Shown here: positions 40,547-50,053 of the stretch, one piece after another
How the letters are laid out: the number at the start of each line of letters is the position of its first letter
Numbering within the stretch: position 1 is the first letter of the stretch
Assembly (NCBI RefSeq): GCF_002261475.1
Contig: NZ_NEVN01000008.1
Coordinates: forward strand, 1 to 64,000
Reading direction: 5' to 3'
DNA: 64,000 bases
DNA from: Bordetella genomosp. 5
Lineage (GTDB): Bacteria; Pseudomonadota; Gammaproteobacteria; Burkholderiales; Burkholderiaceae_B
Translations under genes and position numbers: made by a program
The notes under the pieces: model-generated
Seen by the model: the letters and a program-made list of their open reading frames with translations, nothing else
Told to the model about the DNA's origin: nothing
Databases searched by the model: none

Positions 40547-41094
40547 CGTCGGGCTGCGGCACGTGGCCTACGCGGCCGGATTTTCTGACCGGCAAATATT
40601 AAAGGCCGATTAAAACGCCACCCCGAAAATGGGAACTCGCACATTTTTCTGCGGTCGATACATATAAATACGCCGCGCCCCGAATAATGTTTCCGAATGA
40701 TGGATTGGGCACCTGTAAGGGCCATGTAAATCGCGCCGCGCCGATGTAAGCAGTCGTTCGTTGTTGCAGGGCAGCATTCCCCCCTTCCCCCTCCCGGCCA
40801 CCGGGGCGCCCCCGGGGCTTCCGATAAATATTGGCAACTTTGCCATTAATACTGTCGGGTCTTGACATACTCTCCCCCGCCCCGCTCCCTAGAATCTCAC
40901 TCCGTGAATCCGCCTGCCGGCAGCCCGGCACCGATCACGCAGGCTCTAAATACAAATAATCGCAGCGTCGACTGATCCGGACAGGGGCCGAACAGGTCGC
41001 GCAGTGCCTGCCGGCACCCGATTCGCTGGCGCTGCAACTCATTCCGACGCCTCATCCGGCGACGCTGCCCTCAGCTATTGCTAAAGGAAGTTAA
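40547..41094. promoter_or_regulatory. Upstream regulatory region of the polyketide synthase gene
   Basis: A gap of about 550 bp without a credible gene. The stretch at 40580-40760 is much richer in A/T than the flanking genes. A 14-nt palindrome TGGCAA-CT-TTGCCA lies at 40832-40845. TTGACA (40862-40867) lies just after it and TAGAAT at 40890-40895; their 22-bp spacing is too long for a standard promoter, so only the TTGACA is noted as a candidate. CCGGGG-CGC-CCCCGG at 40801-40815 can form a hairpin. AAGGAAG sits before the synthase ATG. Confidence 0.5.
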
Positions 41095-44000
41095 ATGGCA
41101 AAGCGCGTCGCCGTCGTGGGCATGTCGTTCCGTTTTCCCAGCACCAACACCGCCGAATATTGGACGGATCTGCTGGCCGGCAAGGATCTGGTAACGGAAA
41201 TCGACCCCGGACGCTGGTCTCCCGACCGCTATTTCCACCCGTCCAAGCAAAATCCCGGCACCGCCTATACGCGCAGCGCGGGCACGCTCGGCGACATTTC
41301 CGGATTCGACGCCGATTTTTTCGGCATTTCCCCGCGTGAAGCCGCGGTCATGGATCCGCAGCAGCGCCTTTTGCTCGAGCTGTGCTGGGAAGCCATGGAA
41401 GACGCCGCCATCCCGCCTCAGCGTTTGCGCGGCAGCGATTGCGGCGTCTACATCGGGATCTCGACGGCCGACTACGCCTACCGCATGGCGCATGACCTGG
41501 ACCTGCTCGACAGCACGGTCGCCACCGGCAACACCAGCAGCATCGCGGCGAATCGTCTCTCGTATGTGTTCGACCTGCGCGGCCCCAGCATGGCGGTGGA
41601 TACCGCATGCTCTTCGGCGCTCGTTGCCTTCCATCAGGCGGTGCGCGCCATCGCCAGCGGCGAATGCACCCACGCGATCGCGGGTGGCGTGAGCCTGCAC
41701 CTGCACCCTTATGGTTTCATCACGTTCTCCAAGGCGTCGATGCTGTCGCCGCGCGGACGCTGCAGCGTGTTCGACGCGTCGGGCGACGGCTACGTGCGCT
41801 CGGAAGGCGGCGGGCTGTTCGTTCTGAAAGACTACGACCAGGCGCTGGCGGACGGCGATCCGATCATCGGCGTCGTGGCGGGCAGCGCGGTCAATACCGA
41901 CGGCCGCAAGTCGGGCCTGACCGTGCCCAGCGCGCAGGCGCAGGCGCAACTGCTGGAGCAGGCTTATGGCCGCGCCGGCATCGACCCCGCCGAGCTCGAC
42001 TACCTCGAAGCGCACGGCACCGGCACGCGCGTGGGCGACCCGATCGAGACCCGCGCCATCGGCATGGCGCTGGGCGCGCGCCGCCCGCAGGGCAAGCCGC
42101 TGCCGATCGGCTCGGTCAAGAGCAACCTGGGCCACCTCGAGGCCGCCTCCGGCGTGGCCGGGCTGGTCAAGGCCCTGCATGCGCTGCGCCATCGTGAAGT
42201 GCCCGCCACCATCGGCGTCCGGGAGATCAATCCCAACATCGATTGCAGCGGCTGGAACATCGACATCGTCACCCGCAATCTGCCGCTGCCGGCCGAAGGC
42301 ACGCTCACGATCGGCGTGAACTCGTTCGGCTTCGGCGGCGCCAACGCGCACGTCATTCTGCAAAGCGCGCCCGAACTGGCCGCCGCCAGCGTGCCGGCGC
42401 CGCTCGCGCCACCCGCGCGCGAGGTGCCCGTCTTCGTGAGCGGCCGGACCGAGGCCGCGCTGCAACAGGCCGCGCTCGACCTCGCGGCACGGTTGCGTGC
42501 GCAACCAGAGCGGCTGTACGACATTGCCTGGCAGAGCTGCCTGCGGCGCGACTGGCATGCGAGCCGCGCGCTCGTTTTCGGTCAGGATGCCGCGGCCGTG
42601 GCCCAGACCCTCGCGCAACACGCTGCGGGTCATGCGCCGCGCCACGCGCTGGCGCACGGCACCGCGCTGCCGGACGCCACGCGCGTCGTCTACGCCTACT
42701 CGGGCAACGGCTCGCAGTGGATGGGCATGGGACGCCGGTTGATGACCCATCCCGTCTTCGCCGAAGCGGTCGACGCCATCGATCGCCTGTTCGAACCCTT
42801 GGCCGGCTACCGGCTGGCCGACGAGCTGCGGCGCCAGGACGCGCCCAACCGTTACGACAGCACCGAGTACGCGCAGCCGGCCCTATTCGCATTGCAGGTC
42901 GGCATCACTCACCTGCTCGCCGAGCGCGGCCTGCAACCCGGTGCCGTGCTCGGTCACAGCGTGGGCGAAGTCGCCGCGGCGTGGGCCAGCGGCGCGCTGA
43001 CGCTGCAGGACGCGGTGCAGGTGATCTACCACCGCAGCCGCCTGCAGGGCACGACCCGAGGCGTGGGCGCGATGACGGCCGTGGGCTTGAGCGGCAACGC
43101 CGCCCAGGACCTGATCGACGCCGCCGGGCTCGGCCAGGAGGTCTGCGTGGCCGGCTACAACAGCGTGCGGGGCGCAACGCTGGCCGGCACCCCGCGGGCC
43201 TTGAGCGTGATCGAAGGACAACTCAAGGCCCAGCGCCAGTTCCAGCGCCGGCTGGATCTGGACTACGCCTTTCACAGCACGGCCATGGACAGCATCGAGG
43301 CGGGCCTGCGCGAGTCGCTCGCGGGCCTCGCGCCCGAGCAGGTGGCGGTGCCCATGATTTCCACCGTGACCGGCGCGCCCTTGATCGGCACCGAACTGGA
43401 CGCGCAGTACTGGTGGGACAACGTGCGCCAGCCCGTGCGTTTCGAACAGGCGCTCGAGACCCTGACCGCGCAGGGCGATGTGCTCTATCTTGAAATCGGC
43501 CCGCATCCCGTGCTGCGCGGCTACCTCAACGACGCGTTGAAGGCGGCCGGCCTGACGGGCCGCGCATTGACCACGGCAGCCCGCGGTGAAGACGATCCGG
43601 CGCGCATCCTGGACGCCGCCGCCCAGGCCATCGTGGCGGGTGCGACGCCGCGCTGGGATACGCTGCTGCCGCGCGCCGGCCGGCCGCTGACCCTGCCCGC
43701 CTACCCCTGGCAGCGCGAACGCCACTGGCACGACGAGACGCCGGAGAGCGCCAGCCTGCTCGGCCGCCCGGATCTGCATCCCCTGTTGGGCTACGCCCTG
43801 CCTCAGCACCCCTGGACCTGGGAGAACCGGCTGGACGCCGAGCGCCATGCGCCGCTGGCCGACCACGTGGTGGGCGAGGCCGTGGTGTTCCCCGGCACCG
43901 GCTTCGCCGAGCTGGCCCTGGGCGCGGCCGCGCAGCACGCCCCCGACGCCGCCTTGCTCGACATCGAAGACCTCGAGATCCGTGTGCCGCTGTTGCTCGA

Positions 44001-47000
44001 CGGCGAGCAGGCGCAACGCGTGCGCACCGAGCTGGACACTGCCGATGCCAGCGTGCGCATCAGCGCCCGCGCGACCGGCAGCGATGCCGCGTGGACACTG
44101 CATGCCACCGCGCGCGTACTGACCGGCTCGGCACCGGCGCATCTCGATCAGGGCGCCCCCGCGGCGCCTGCCCGCGCGGCGGATTTCGACCACGCCCTGC
44201 ACGCGCGGCTGACCCGCGCCGCCGGCCTGGCCTATGGGCCGCATTTCAGCATGGTGCGCCAGGGCTGGCTGACCGATGCCGACACCGTGCTGGCCGAACT
44301 GGACGCGCCCGCGGCGGACGCGCTGTGGCAGGATCTGCTGCTGCATCCGGGCTCGCTCGACTGCACCTTCCAGCTCATCATCATGTTGATGCGCGAGCAT
44401 GCCCATCGCTACGCGGGCATGACCTTCGTGCCCGCGCGCATGGGACGCATCACGGTGCGCCGCGGCGCGGGTCCGGTGCGCTGGGTGCGCGCGCGGCTGC
44501 TGCGCCGCAATCCCCACTCGCTCACCGCCGAATTCGACCTGTACGACGCCGAGGGGCAATCGGTGGCCGCGGTCCGGCAGGCGCGCTTTCGCAGCGTGCG
44601 GCTCGGTGGACAGGGCACGCCCGCGCTCCATTACCTGGCCGACGCAGCCGTGGCCGCGCCGCATCCGCGTGCCAGCACGCCGGCACAGCCCTTCCCTCAA
44701 GCCCTGCTCCAGCGACTCGGCCAGACCTCCGTGCCGGCGCGCGAGCGCCAGTATCACTACGCCGACGAGGTCGAGCCGCTGCTCTACGCGCTGAGCGAAC
44801 AGTTCGGCCTGGAAGCATTGCAGACGCTGGCCGACGACGAGGGTCTGCTGCCCGCGGCCACCGTGACGCGCCTGCGCGAGCAAGCCCGCGACATCGCGCC
44901 GCTCTTCGACCATCTGCTGCGCCAGGGCACGGCCGCCGGCTGGCTGGCGCCCACCCCGGCGGGTTGGCGCTTCGTGACGGACCATACCGATGAGTCCAGC
45001 CCCACGGCGGCCGACATCTGGAATCTGCTCTCGCACGACTATCCGGACGAGTTCGCCCTGATGCAGGCCTGCTCGCGCCTCGGCATGGCCTTGCCGGCGC
45101 TGCTGCGCGGCGACGGCGCGGCCGCCGAGCCGCAGGGCGCATTCACGCCGGGACAGGCGCAAGCCGCCATCCTCGGGCGCGCCGGACAGTTGCACTGGCA
45201 ACAGACGGTGGCCGACGCCATCGCCGCCGCGCAGGATGCCCTGCCGGCCGGCGCGCGCCTACGCGTGCTGGAGATCGGCGGCTGCGGCCCCGAGCTGGGC
45301 GCCGCCTGCTGCGCGGCCCTCGACTTCGATCGCGCCGACTACCGTTATCTGGCGCTGCATCCCGACGCGCAGGATGCCGCCGCCAGCGCGCTCGAAGACT
45401 GGCCCGCCGCCCGCATCCAGCCCGCCGGAGAGGCAGTGCAGGACGGCGCGTTCGATCTGGTGATCGTGCATACGGCCTGCCACGCGCTGTCGCAGAGCCA
45501 GGCCGCCTTTGCCGCGGGCCGCGCCGCCCTCGCGCCGCACGGCCTGCTCGCGCTGACCGGCAATCACCCAGACGGCTGGCTCGATCTGGTGTTCGGCGCC
45601 CGCGCCGACTGGTGGGCGGAGTCGGCCGAAGGCGGCGCCGTCCCGGCCTTGCAGCCCGCCGCCCATTGGCGTGGCGCGCTCGAGGCCGCCGGCCTGACGC
45701 CGCTCGCGCAGGAAGAAGACGACGCCGTTCAGGCGGGCCCTTATCTGCTGTGGGCACAGGCCCAGACGGCCAACGCCAACGCCAACGCCGACGGCGCCGA
45801 CGGCGCGGAGCCCGCCTCCGCCGCGCGCGCCTGGCTCATCCTGGCCGACGATGCGTCGGCCGACTGGGCCGAGCAGTTGCAGGCGCGCCTGCACCAACGC
45901 GGGGACCAGGCCATCCTGGTGCGCGATGTCGCCGCGGACGCGCCGGCCGTGGCCGCCAGCCTCGCCATGGCGCTGGACACCGCGGGCAGCCTGCACGGCG
46001 TGATCCATGCCGACGGCCTGTCGCCGGCGGACGACGGCCCGGAGACGCGGCTCGCGCGCCAGACGCGCCGCGTCACGCTGGCCGCCCTGGTCGCGCAGGC
46101 CTGCGAAGCGCTGCCCGCACCGATAGACTTCATTCTGCTCACGCGTAACGCCGCCCAGCACCTGACCGGCGCCGGGTCGCAGGAAGACGACGCCGCGCTG
46201 TGGGGCTTCGGCCGCACGCTGCAGAACGAGGCCGCCAACTACGCCGTGCGCCAGATCGACCTGCCGGCACACGAGGCCGGCACCGACTGGGAGGCCCTGC
46301 TGCGCGAGCTGCTCACCCCCGATGAAGAAACCGAGATCGTGCTGAGCGCGGCCGGCGCCCGCCACGCGGTGCGGCTGCGGCAGGTCGAGGCACCGCGCGG
46401 TCCGGCGCGGGATCAGGGCGACACCGTGGTCCGCCTGGGGCTGTCGTTCCCGGGTCAGTTGCGCAACCTGCGCTGGGAACGCGTGGCCGCCCCGGCGCCC
46501 GCCGCCAACCAGATCGAAGTCGATGTCCAGGCGACCGGGCTGAACTTCCGCGATGTGATGTATGCCCTGGGCATGCTGTCCGACGAAGCCATCGAACAGG
46601 GTTTTGCCGGGCCCACACTCGGCCTCGAATTCGCCGGCGTCGTGCGCCGGACCGGCAGCGAGGTGCACGACTACAAGCCGGGCGACCGCGTGGTGGGGTT
46701 CGGTCCGGCGAGCTTCAGCAATCGCGTGCTGACCACCGGCGACGCCATCGCCCTCATTCCGCGCAACCTGAGCGCCGCCGCCGCGGCCACCATTCCGAGC
46801 ACCTTTTTCACGGTGTATTACGCGCTGAACCATCTGGCGCGGCTCGAGGCGGGCGAGCGCATCCTGATCCACGGCGCGGCGGGCGGCGTGGGTATCGCGG
46901 CCATTCAGTATGCGCAGGCGCTGGGCGCCGAGGTGCATGCCACGGCCGGCACCCCCGAGAAGCGCGACTTCCTGCGCCTCCTGGGCGTGAAGCATATCTA

Positions 47001-48687
47001 CGACTCGCGCGCGCTGAGCTATGCCGACGAGATCCTCGCGGCCACCGGCGGCGACGGCGTGGACGTGGTGCTCAACTCCCTGGCGGGCGAAGCGATCAAC
47101 CGCAACTTCGCGGTGCTCAAGCCGTTCGGCCGCTTCCTCGAACTGGGCAAGCGCGACTTCTACGAAAACACCCGGATCGGCCTGCGCCCGTTCCGCAACA
47201 ACATCAGCTACTTCGGCATCGATGCCGATCAGCTCATGCGCGAGCGCCCGGCCCTGACGCGCCGGCTGTTTGGCGAGATGATGGCGCTCTTCGAGACCGG
47301 CACGCTGCGGCCGCTGCCCTATCGCGGCTTCGAGGCACGCGATCTGGTCGACGCCTTCCGCCATATGCAGCAGGCGCGCCAGATCGGCAAGATCGTCGTG
47401 ACCTACGACGGCGGCCTGCCCGCGGGCGTCACGGCGAACGACGCGGCGCCGGCCTGGCAAGCCAGCTCGCAAGCCAGCTACCTCGTGACCGGCGGACTGC
47501 GTGGCTTCGGTCTGCGCACCGCGCAATGGCTGGCCGAGCGTGGCGCCCGCCACCTCATCCTGTGCAGCCGTAGCGGTCCGGCCGACGCCGAGGCCACCGA
47601 CGCGCTGGCCGCCCTGCGGGCGCAAGGCGTGAACGTGCTGGCGCGCGCGTGCGACGTGACCGACGCCACGGCGCTTGCCGCGCTGCTCGACGAGGCGCGC
47701 GCCACGATGCCCGCGCTGCGTGGCGTGGTGCACGCGGCCATGGTGCTGGACGATGGCCTCGCGCGCAGCCTCGATGCGAGCCGCATCCAGCGCGTGCTCG
47801 CGCCCAAGATGTTGGGTGCCCTGCACCTCGACCGTCTCACGCGCGACGATCCGCTCGACCTGTTCGTCTGCTTCTCGTCGGCCACGACACAATTCGGCAA
47901 CCCGGGCCAGGGCAACTACGTCGCCGCCAATGCCTGGCTGGAGGCCTTCGTGCGCCAGCGCCGCGCCCGGGGCCAGGCCGCCACGGCGGTGTGCTGGGGC
48001 GCCATCGACGATGCGGGCTATCTGGCCCGCAACACGCAGATCAAGGATGCGCTCGCGAGCCGCATGGGCGGCAGGCCGCTGCCGGCCACGCTGGCCCTGC
48101 ACGCGCTGGGCGACATGCTGGCCCACGAAGCGAGCGGGCTGGGCGTGCTCGAGCTCGACTGGCAGCCGCTGGCACGCTTCCTGCCCGCCGCCGGGCACCC
48201 GCGCTTCGCCGAGCTGGCGCGTGCGGGTGGCGGCGCCGACGGCGAGGCGGGCGACGACATCGCGCACCTGCTCGACACGCTGGACGACGAGTCCCTCCAC
48301 GAGCGCGTGGTCGACATGGTCAAGCGCGAAGTGGGCGAAATCCTGCGCGTGGCGCCTGAGCGCATCGATGCGCTCCGGTCGGTCTACGACATGGGGCTCG
48401 ACTCCCTGATGGGCGTGGAACTGGTCGTGGCGCTGGAACAGCGCTTCGGCCAGCGCCTGCCGGTGATGGCCCTGTCGGAGAGCGCCACCATCGACAAGCT
48501 GGCCCGCCGCCTGGTGGTGCTGCTGCGCGGCGAGGAGACGGCCGCCGCCCAGGCGCCGGCCGTGTCGAGCCAGATCGAGCAGGTCGTGGCGCAACACGCC
48601 GTGGACGTGCCCCTGGAGGCCATCGCCGACTTCGCCACCCACCTCGAGCAGCGCGCCGACGCCGGCGCGCCGCGCATGATCCGCTGA
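41095..48687 (+). CDS. Highly reducing type I polyketide/fatty acid synthase, capsule-associated
   Basis: A 2,530-residue single-module synthase. KS (about 1-430): C172, H307, H347. AT (about 555-860): GHS622VGE and YAFH727, a malonyl-type pattern. DH (about 890-1180): H924 in HVVGEAVVFPG and D1089. A region (about 1250-1570) has a degenerate SAM motif, EIGGCGPEL at 1393. ER (about 1775-2095) has GAAGGVG at 1927-1933. KR (about 2125-2375) has TGGLRGFG, S2261/2262 and Y2275. ACP has GLDS2437L, followed by a 50-residue tail. There is no thioesterase. All reducing domains look intact, so it should make a saturated chain by iteration. It resembles Burkholderia WcbR and Sinorhizobium RkpA (from memory). 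The oxoamine synthase 12 bp downstream is the likely release enzyme. Confidence 0.93.
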   Translation: MAKRVAVVGMSFRFPSTNTAEYWTDLLAGKDLVTEIDPGRWSPDRYFHPSKQNPGTAYTRSAGTLGDISGFDADFFGISPREAAVMDPQQRLLLELCWEAMEDAAIPPQRLRGSDCGVYIGISTADYAYRMAHDLDLLDSTVATGNTSSIAANRLSYVFDLRGPSMAVDTACSSALVAFHQAVRAIASGECTHAIAGGVSLHLHPYGFITFSKASMLSPRGRCSVFDASGDGYVRSEGGGLFVLKDYDQALADGDPIIGVVAGSAVNTDGRKSGLTVPSAQAQAQLLEQAYGRAGIDPAELDYLEAHGTGTRVGDPIETRAIGMALGARRPQGKPLPIGSVKSNLGHLEAASGVAGLVKALHALRHREVPATIGVREINPNIDCSGWNIDIVTRNLPLPAEGTLTIGVNSFGFGGANAHVILQSAPELAAASVPAPLAPPAREVPVFVSGRTEAALQQAALDLAARLRAQPERLYDIAWQSCLRRDWHASRALVFGQDAAAVAQTLAQHAAGHAPRHALAHGTALPDATRVVYAYSGNGSQWMGMGRRLMTHPVFAEAVDAIDRLFEPLAGYRLADELRRQDAPNRYDSTEYAQPALFALQVGITHLLAERGLQPGAVLGHSVGEVAAAWASGALTLQDAVQVIYHRSRLQGTTRGVGAMTAVGLSGNAAQDLIDAAGLGQEVCVAGYNSVRGATLAGTPRALSVIEGQLKAQRQFQRRLDLDYAFHSTAMDSIEAGLRESLAGLAPEQVAVPMISTVTGAPLIGTELDAQYWWDNVRQPVRFEQALETLTAQGDVLYLEIGPHPVLRGYLNDALKAAGLTGRALTTAARGEDDPARILDAAAQAIVAGATPRWDTLLPRAGRPLTLPAYPWQRERHWHDETPESASLLGRPDLHPLLGYALPQHPWTWENRLDAERHAPLADHVVGEAVVFPGTGFAELALGAAAQHAPDAALLDIEDLEIRVPLLLDGEQAQRVRTELDTADASVRISARATGSDAAWTLHATARVLTGSAPAHLDQGAPAAPARAADFDHALHARLTRAAGLAYGPHFSMVRQGWLTDADTVLAELDAPAADALWQDLLLHPGSLDCTFQLIIMLMREHAHRYAGMTFVPARMGRITVRRGAGPVRWVRARLLRRNPHSLTAEFDLYDAEGQSVAAVRQARFRSVRLGGQGTPALHYLADAAVAAPHPRASTPAQPFPQALLQRLGQTSVPARERQYHYADEVEPLLYALSEQFGLEALQTLADDEGLLPAATVTRLREQARDIAPLFDHLLRQGTAAGWLAPTPAGWRFVTDHTDESSPTAADIWNLLSHDYPDEFALMQACSRLGMALPALLRGDGAAAEPQGAFTPGQAQAAILGRAGQLHWQQTVADAIAAAQDALPAGARLRVLEIGGCGPELGAACCAALDFDRADYRYLALHPDAQDAAASALEDWPAARIQPAGEAVQDGAFDLVIVHTACHALSQSQAAFAAGRAALAPHGLLALTGNHPDGWLDLVFGARADWWAESAEGGAVPALQPAAHWRGALEAAGLTPLAQEEDDAVQAGPYLLWAQAQTANANANADGADGAEPASAARAWLILADDASADWAEQLQARLHQRGDQAILVRDVAADAPAVAASLAMALDTAGSLHGVIHADGLSPADDGPETRLARQTRRVTLAALVAQACEALPAPIDFILLTRNAAQHLTGAGSQEDDAALWGFGRTLQNEAANYAVRQIDLPAHEAGTDWEALLRELLTPDEETEIVLSAAGARHAVRLRQVEAPRGPARDQGDTVVRLGLSFPGQLRNLRWERVAAPAPAANQIEVDVQATGLNFRDVMYALGMLSDEAIEQGFAGPTLGLEFAGVVRRTGSEVHDYKPGDRVVGFGPASFSNRVLTTGDAIALIPRNLSAAAAATIPSTFFTVYYALNHLARLEAGERILIHGAAGGVGIAAIQYAQALGAEVHATAGTPEKRDFLRLLGVKHIYDSRALSYADEILAATGGDGVDVVLNSLAGEAINRNFAVLKPFGRFLELGKRDFYENTRIGLRPFRNNISYFGIDADQLMRERPALTRRLFGEMMALFETGTLRPLPYRGFEARDLVDAFRHMQQARQIGKIVVTYDGGLPAGVTANDAAPAWQASSQASYLVTGGLRGFGLRTAQWLAERGARHLILCSRSGPADAEATDALAALRAQGVNVLARACDVTDATALAALLDEARATMPALRGVVHAAMVLDDGLARSLDASRIQRVLAPKMLGALHLDRLTRDDPLDLFVCFSSATTQFGNPGQGNYVAANAWLEAFVRQRRARGQAATAVCWGAIDDAGYLARNTQIKDALASRMGGRPLPATLALHALGDMLAHEASGLGVLELDWQPLARFLPAAGHPRFAELARAGGGADGEAGDDIAHLLDTLDDESLHERVVDMVKREVGEILRVAPERIDALRSVYDMGLDSLMGVELVVALEQRFGQRLPVMALSESATIDKLARRLVVLLRGEETAAAQAPAVSSQIEQVVAQHAVDVPLEAIADFATHLEQRADAGAPRMIR

Positions 48688-48699
48688 GGACACGGACCC

Positions 48700-50046
48700 A
48701 TGGCTACACTCAAACCCGCCAAGGCGCCCGGCGACAGCCTGAAAGATAAGCTGATCCGTCATGCCCTGGAACGGCGGCTGAACCGCGCATCGGCCCCGGT
48801 GCCCGCCGTCGGCGCCGCCGCGCCGGCCAGCGCGCCGGTGCCCGACGCCCATTGCCGCTTCGACCAGCATCCGGCCTATCAGCAGTTGCGCATCATCAAC
48901 GACGGCGCCGCGCGGCTGGGCGTGGCCAATCCGTTTTTCAAGGTGCACGAGGGCTCGGCCGCCGCGAGCACGCGGATCGGTGGCGAGCGCTATCTGAACT
49001 TCTCGAGCTACAACTATCTGGGCTTATCGGGCGACCCCGTCGTCGCACAGGCGGCCAAAGACGCCATCGACCGCTACGGCACGTCGGTATCGGCCAGCCG
49101 CCTCGTCTCGGGCGAACGGCCGATCCACCGCGCGCTGGAACAGGCGCTGGCCGAGCTCTACGACGTGGACGACGCCATCACCTTCGTCAGCGGCCACGCG
49201 ACCAATGTGTCGACCATCGGCCACCTGTTCGGTCCGAACGATCTGATCCTGCACGATGAACTGATCCACAACAGCGTGCTGCAGGGCATTCAGCTCGCGG
49301 GCGCGCGCCGCCTGTCCTTCCCGCACAACGACGCCGCCGCGCTCGATGAGTTGCTCACCCGCGAGCGGCGCGGCTTCGAACGCGTGCTGATCGTGCTGGA
49401 AGGCATCTACAGCATGGACGGCGACTACCCGGATCTGCCGGCCTTCGTCGAGCTCAAGCGGCGCCATCAGTGCTTCCTGATGGTGGACGAAGCCCATTCG
49501 CTGGGCGTCATGGGCGCGCGCGGTCACGGCATCCGCGAGCATTTCGGTCTGGCCGGCGACGACGTCGATATCTGGATGGGCACGCTGAGCAAGACGCTGG
49601 CGGGCTGCGGCGGTTACATCGCCGGCGAGACGGCGCTGGTGGAGCACCTCAAGTTTCTCGCGCCGGGCTTTCTCTACAGCGTGGGCATGCCGCCGCCGGT
49701 GGCCGGCGCGTCGCTGGCCGCCCTGCAACGCCTGCACGAGGTTCCCGACCGGGTCCGCACGCTGCAACAGCGCGGCCAGGCATTTCTCGCCCAGGCCCGC
49801 GCCGAGGGCATCGACACCGGCACCAGCACGGGCCTGGCGGTGATCCCCGCGATCATCGGCAACTCGATCAAGGCGGCCCGACTCTCTGCCGCCCTGTTCG
49901 ACCGCGGGCTCAATGTGCAGCCGATCCTGCACCCTGCCGTGCCCGAGCAGTCCGCGCGCCTGCGCTTCTTCATCTGCAGCGAGCACAGCGAAGCCGACAT
50001 CCGCGACGCGGTGCAGCTGACGGCGCAGGAAATCCGGCGGCTCTGA
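48700..50046 (+). CDS. Alpha-oxoamine synthase (KAPA synthase/serine palmitoyltransferase-like)
   Basis: A 448-residue fold-type I PLP enzyme. Asp263 and His266 (DEAHS) and the Schiff-base Lys298 (TLSKTLAG) are the PLP residues; SSYNYLGLSGDP is the family's substrate-entry block. The N-terminal extension of about 75 residues is rich in Ala/Pro, possibly for docking to the synthase ACP. Family members condense an acyl thioester with an amino acid and lose CO2, giving an alpha-amino ketone. No bio genes are near, and placement directly after the PKS argues for acyl-ACP use rather than biotin synthesis. Known counterparts in memory are WcbT and RkpG. It ends 7 bp before the convergent operon. 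Confidence 0.9.
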   Translation: MATLKPAKAPGDSLKDKLIRHALERRLNRASAPVPAVGAAAPASAPVPDAHCRFDQHPAYQQLRIINDGAARLGVANPFFKVHEGSAAASTRIGGERYLNFSSYNYLGLSGDPVVAQAAKDAIDRYGTSVSASRLVSGERPIHRALEQALAELYDVDDAITFVSGHATNVSTIGHLFGPNDLILHDELIHNSVLQGIQLAGARRLSFPHNDAAALDELLTRERRGFERVLIVLEGIYSMDGDYPDLPAFVELKRRHQCFLMVDEAHSLGVMGARGHGIREHFGLAGDDVDIWMGTLSKTLAGCGGYIAGETALVEHLKFLAPGFLYSVGMPPPVAGASLAALQRLHEVPDRVRTLQQRGQAFLAQARAEGIDTGTSTGLAVIPAIIGNSIKAARLSAALFDRGLNVQPILHPAVPEQSARLRFFICSEHSEADIRDAVQLTAQEIRRL

Positions 50047-50053
50047 GCGGCGC

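Noticed and set aside
40862-40895. Standard sigma-70 promoter TTGACA…TAGAAT before the PKS
   Set aside because: The 22-bp spacer is about five bases too long, so the pair was not called as a promoter.
45259-48948. Very long open frame on the minus strand across the PKS gene
   Set aside because: It is rich in Arg, Gly, Ala and His without domains. The plus strand carries a complete PKS with catalytic residues. High third-position GC keeps the antisense frame open.
48700-50046. Biotin gene bioF (KAPA synthase)
   Set aside because: The fold matches, but no bioA, bioB or bioD is near. It follows a PKS in a capsule locus, so a dedicated oxoamine synthase is more likely.
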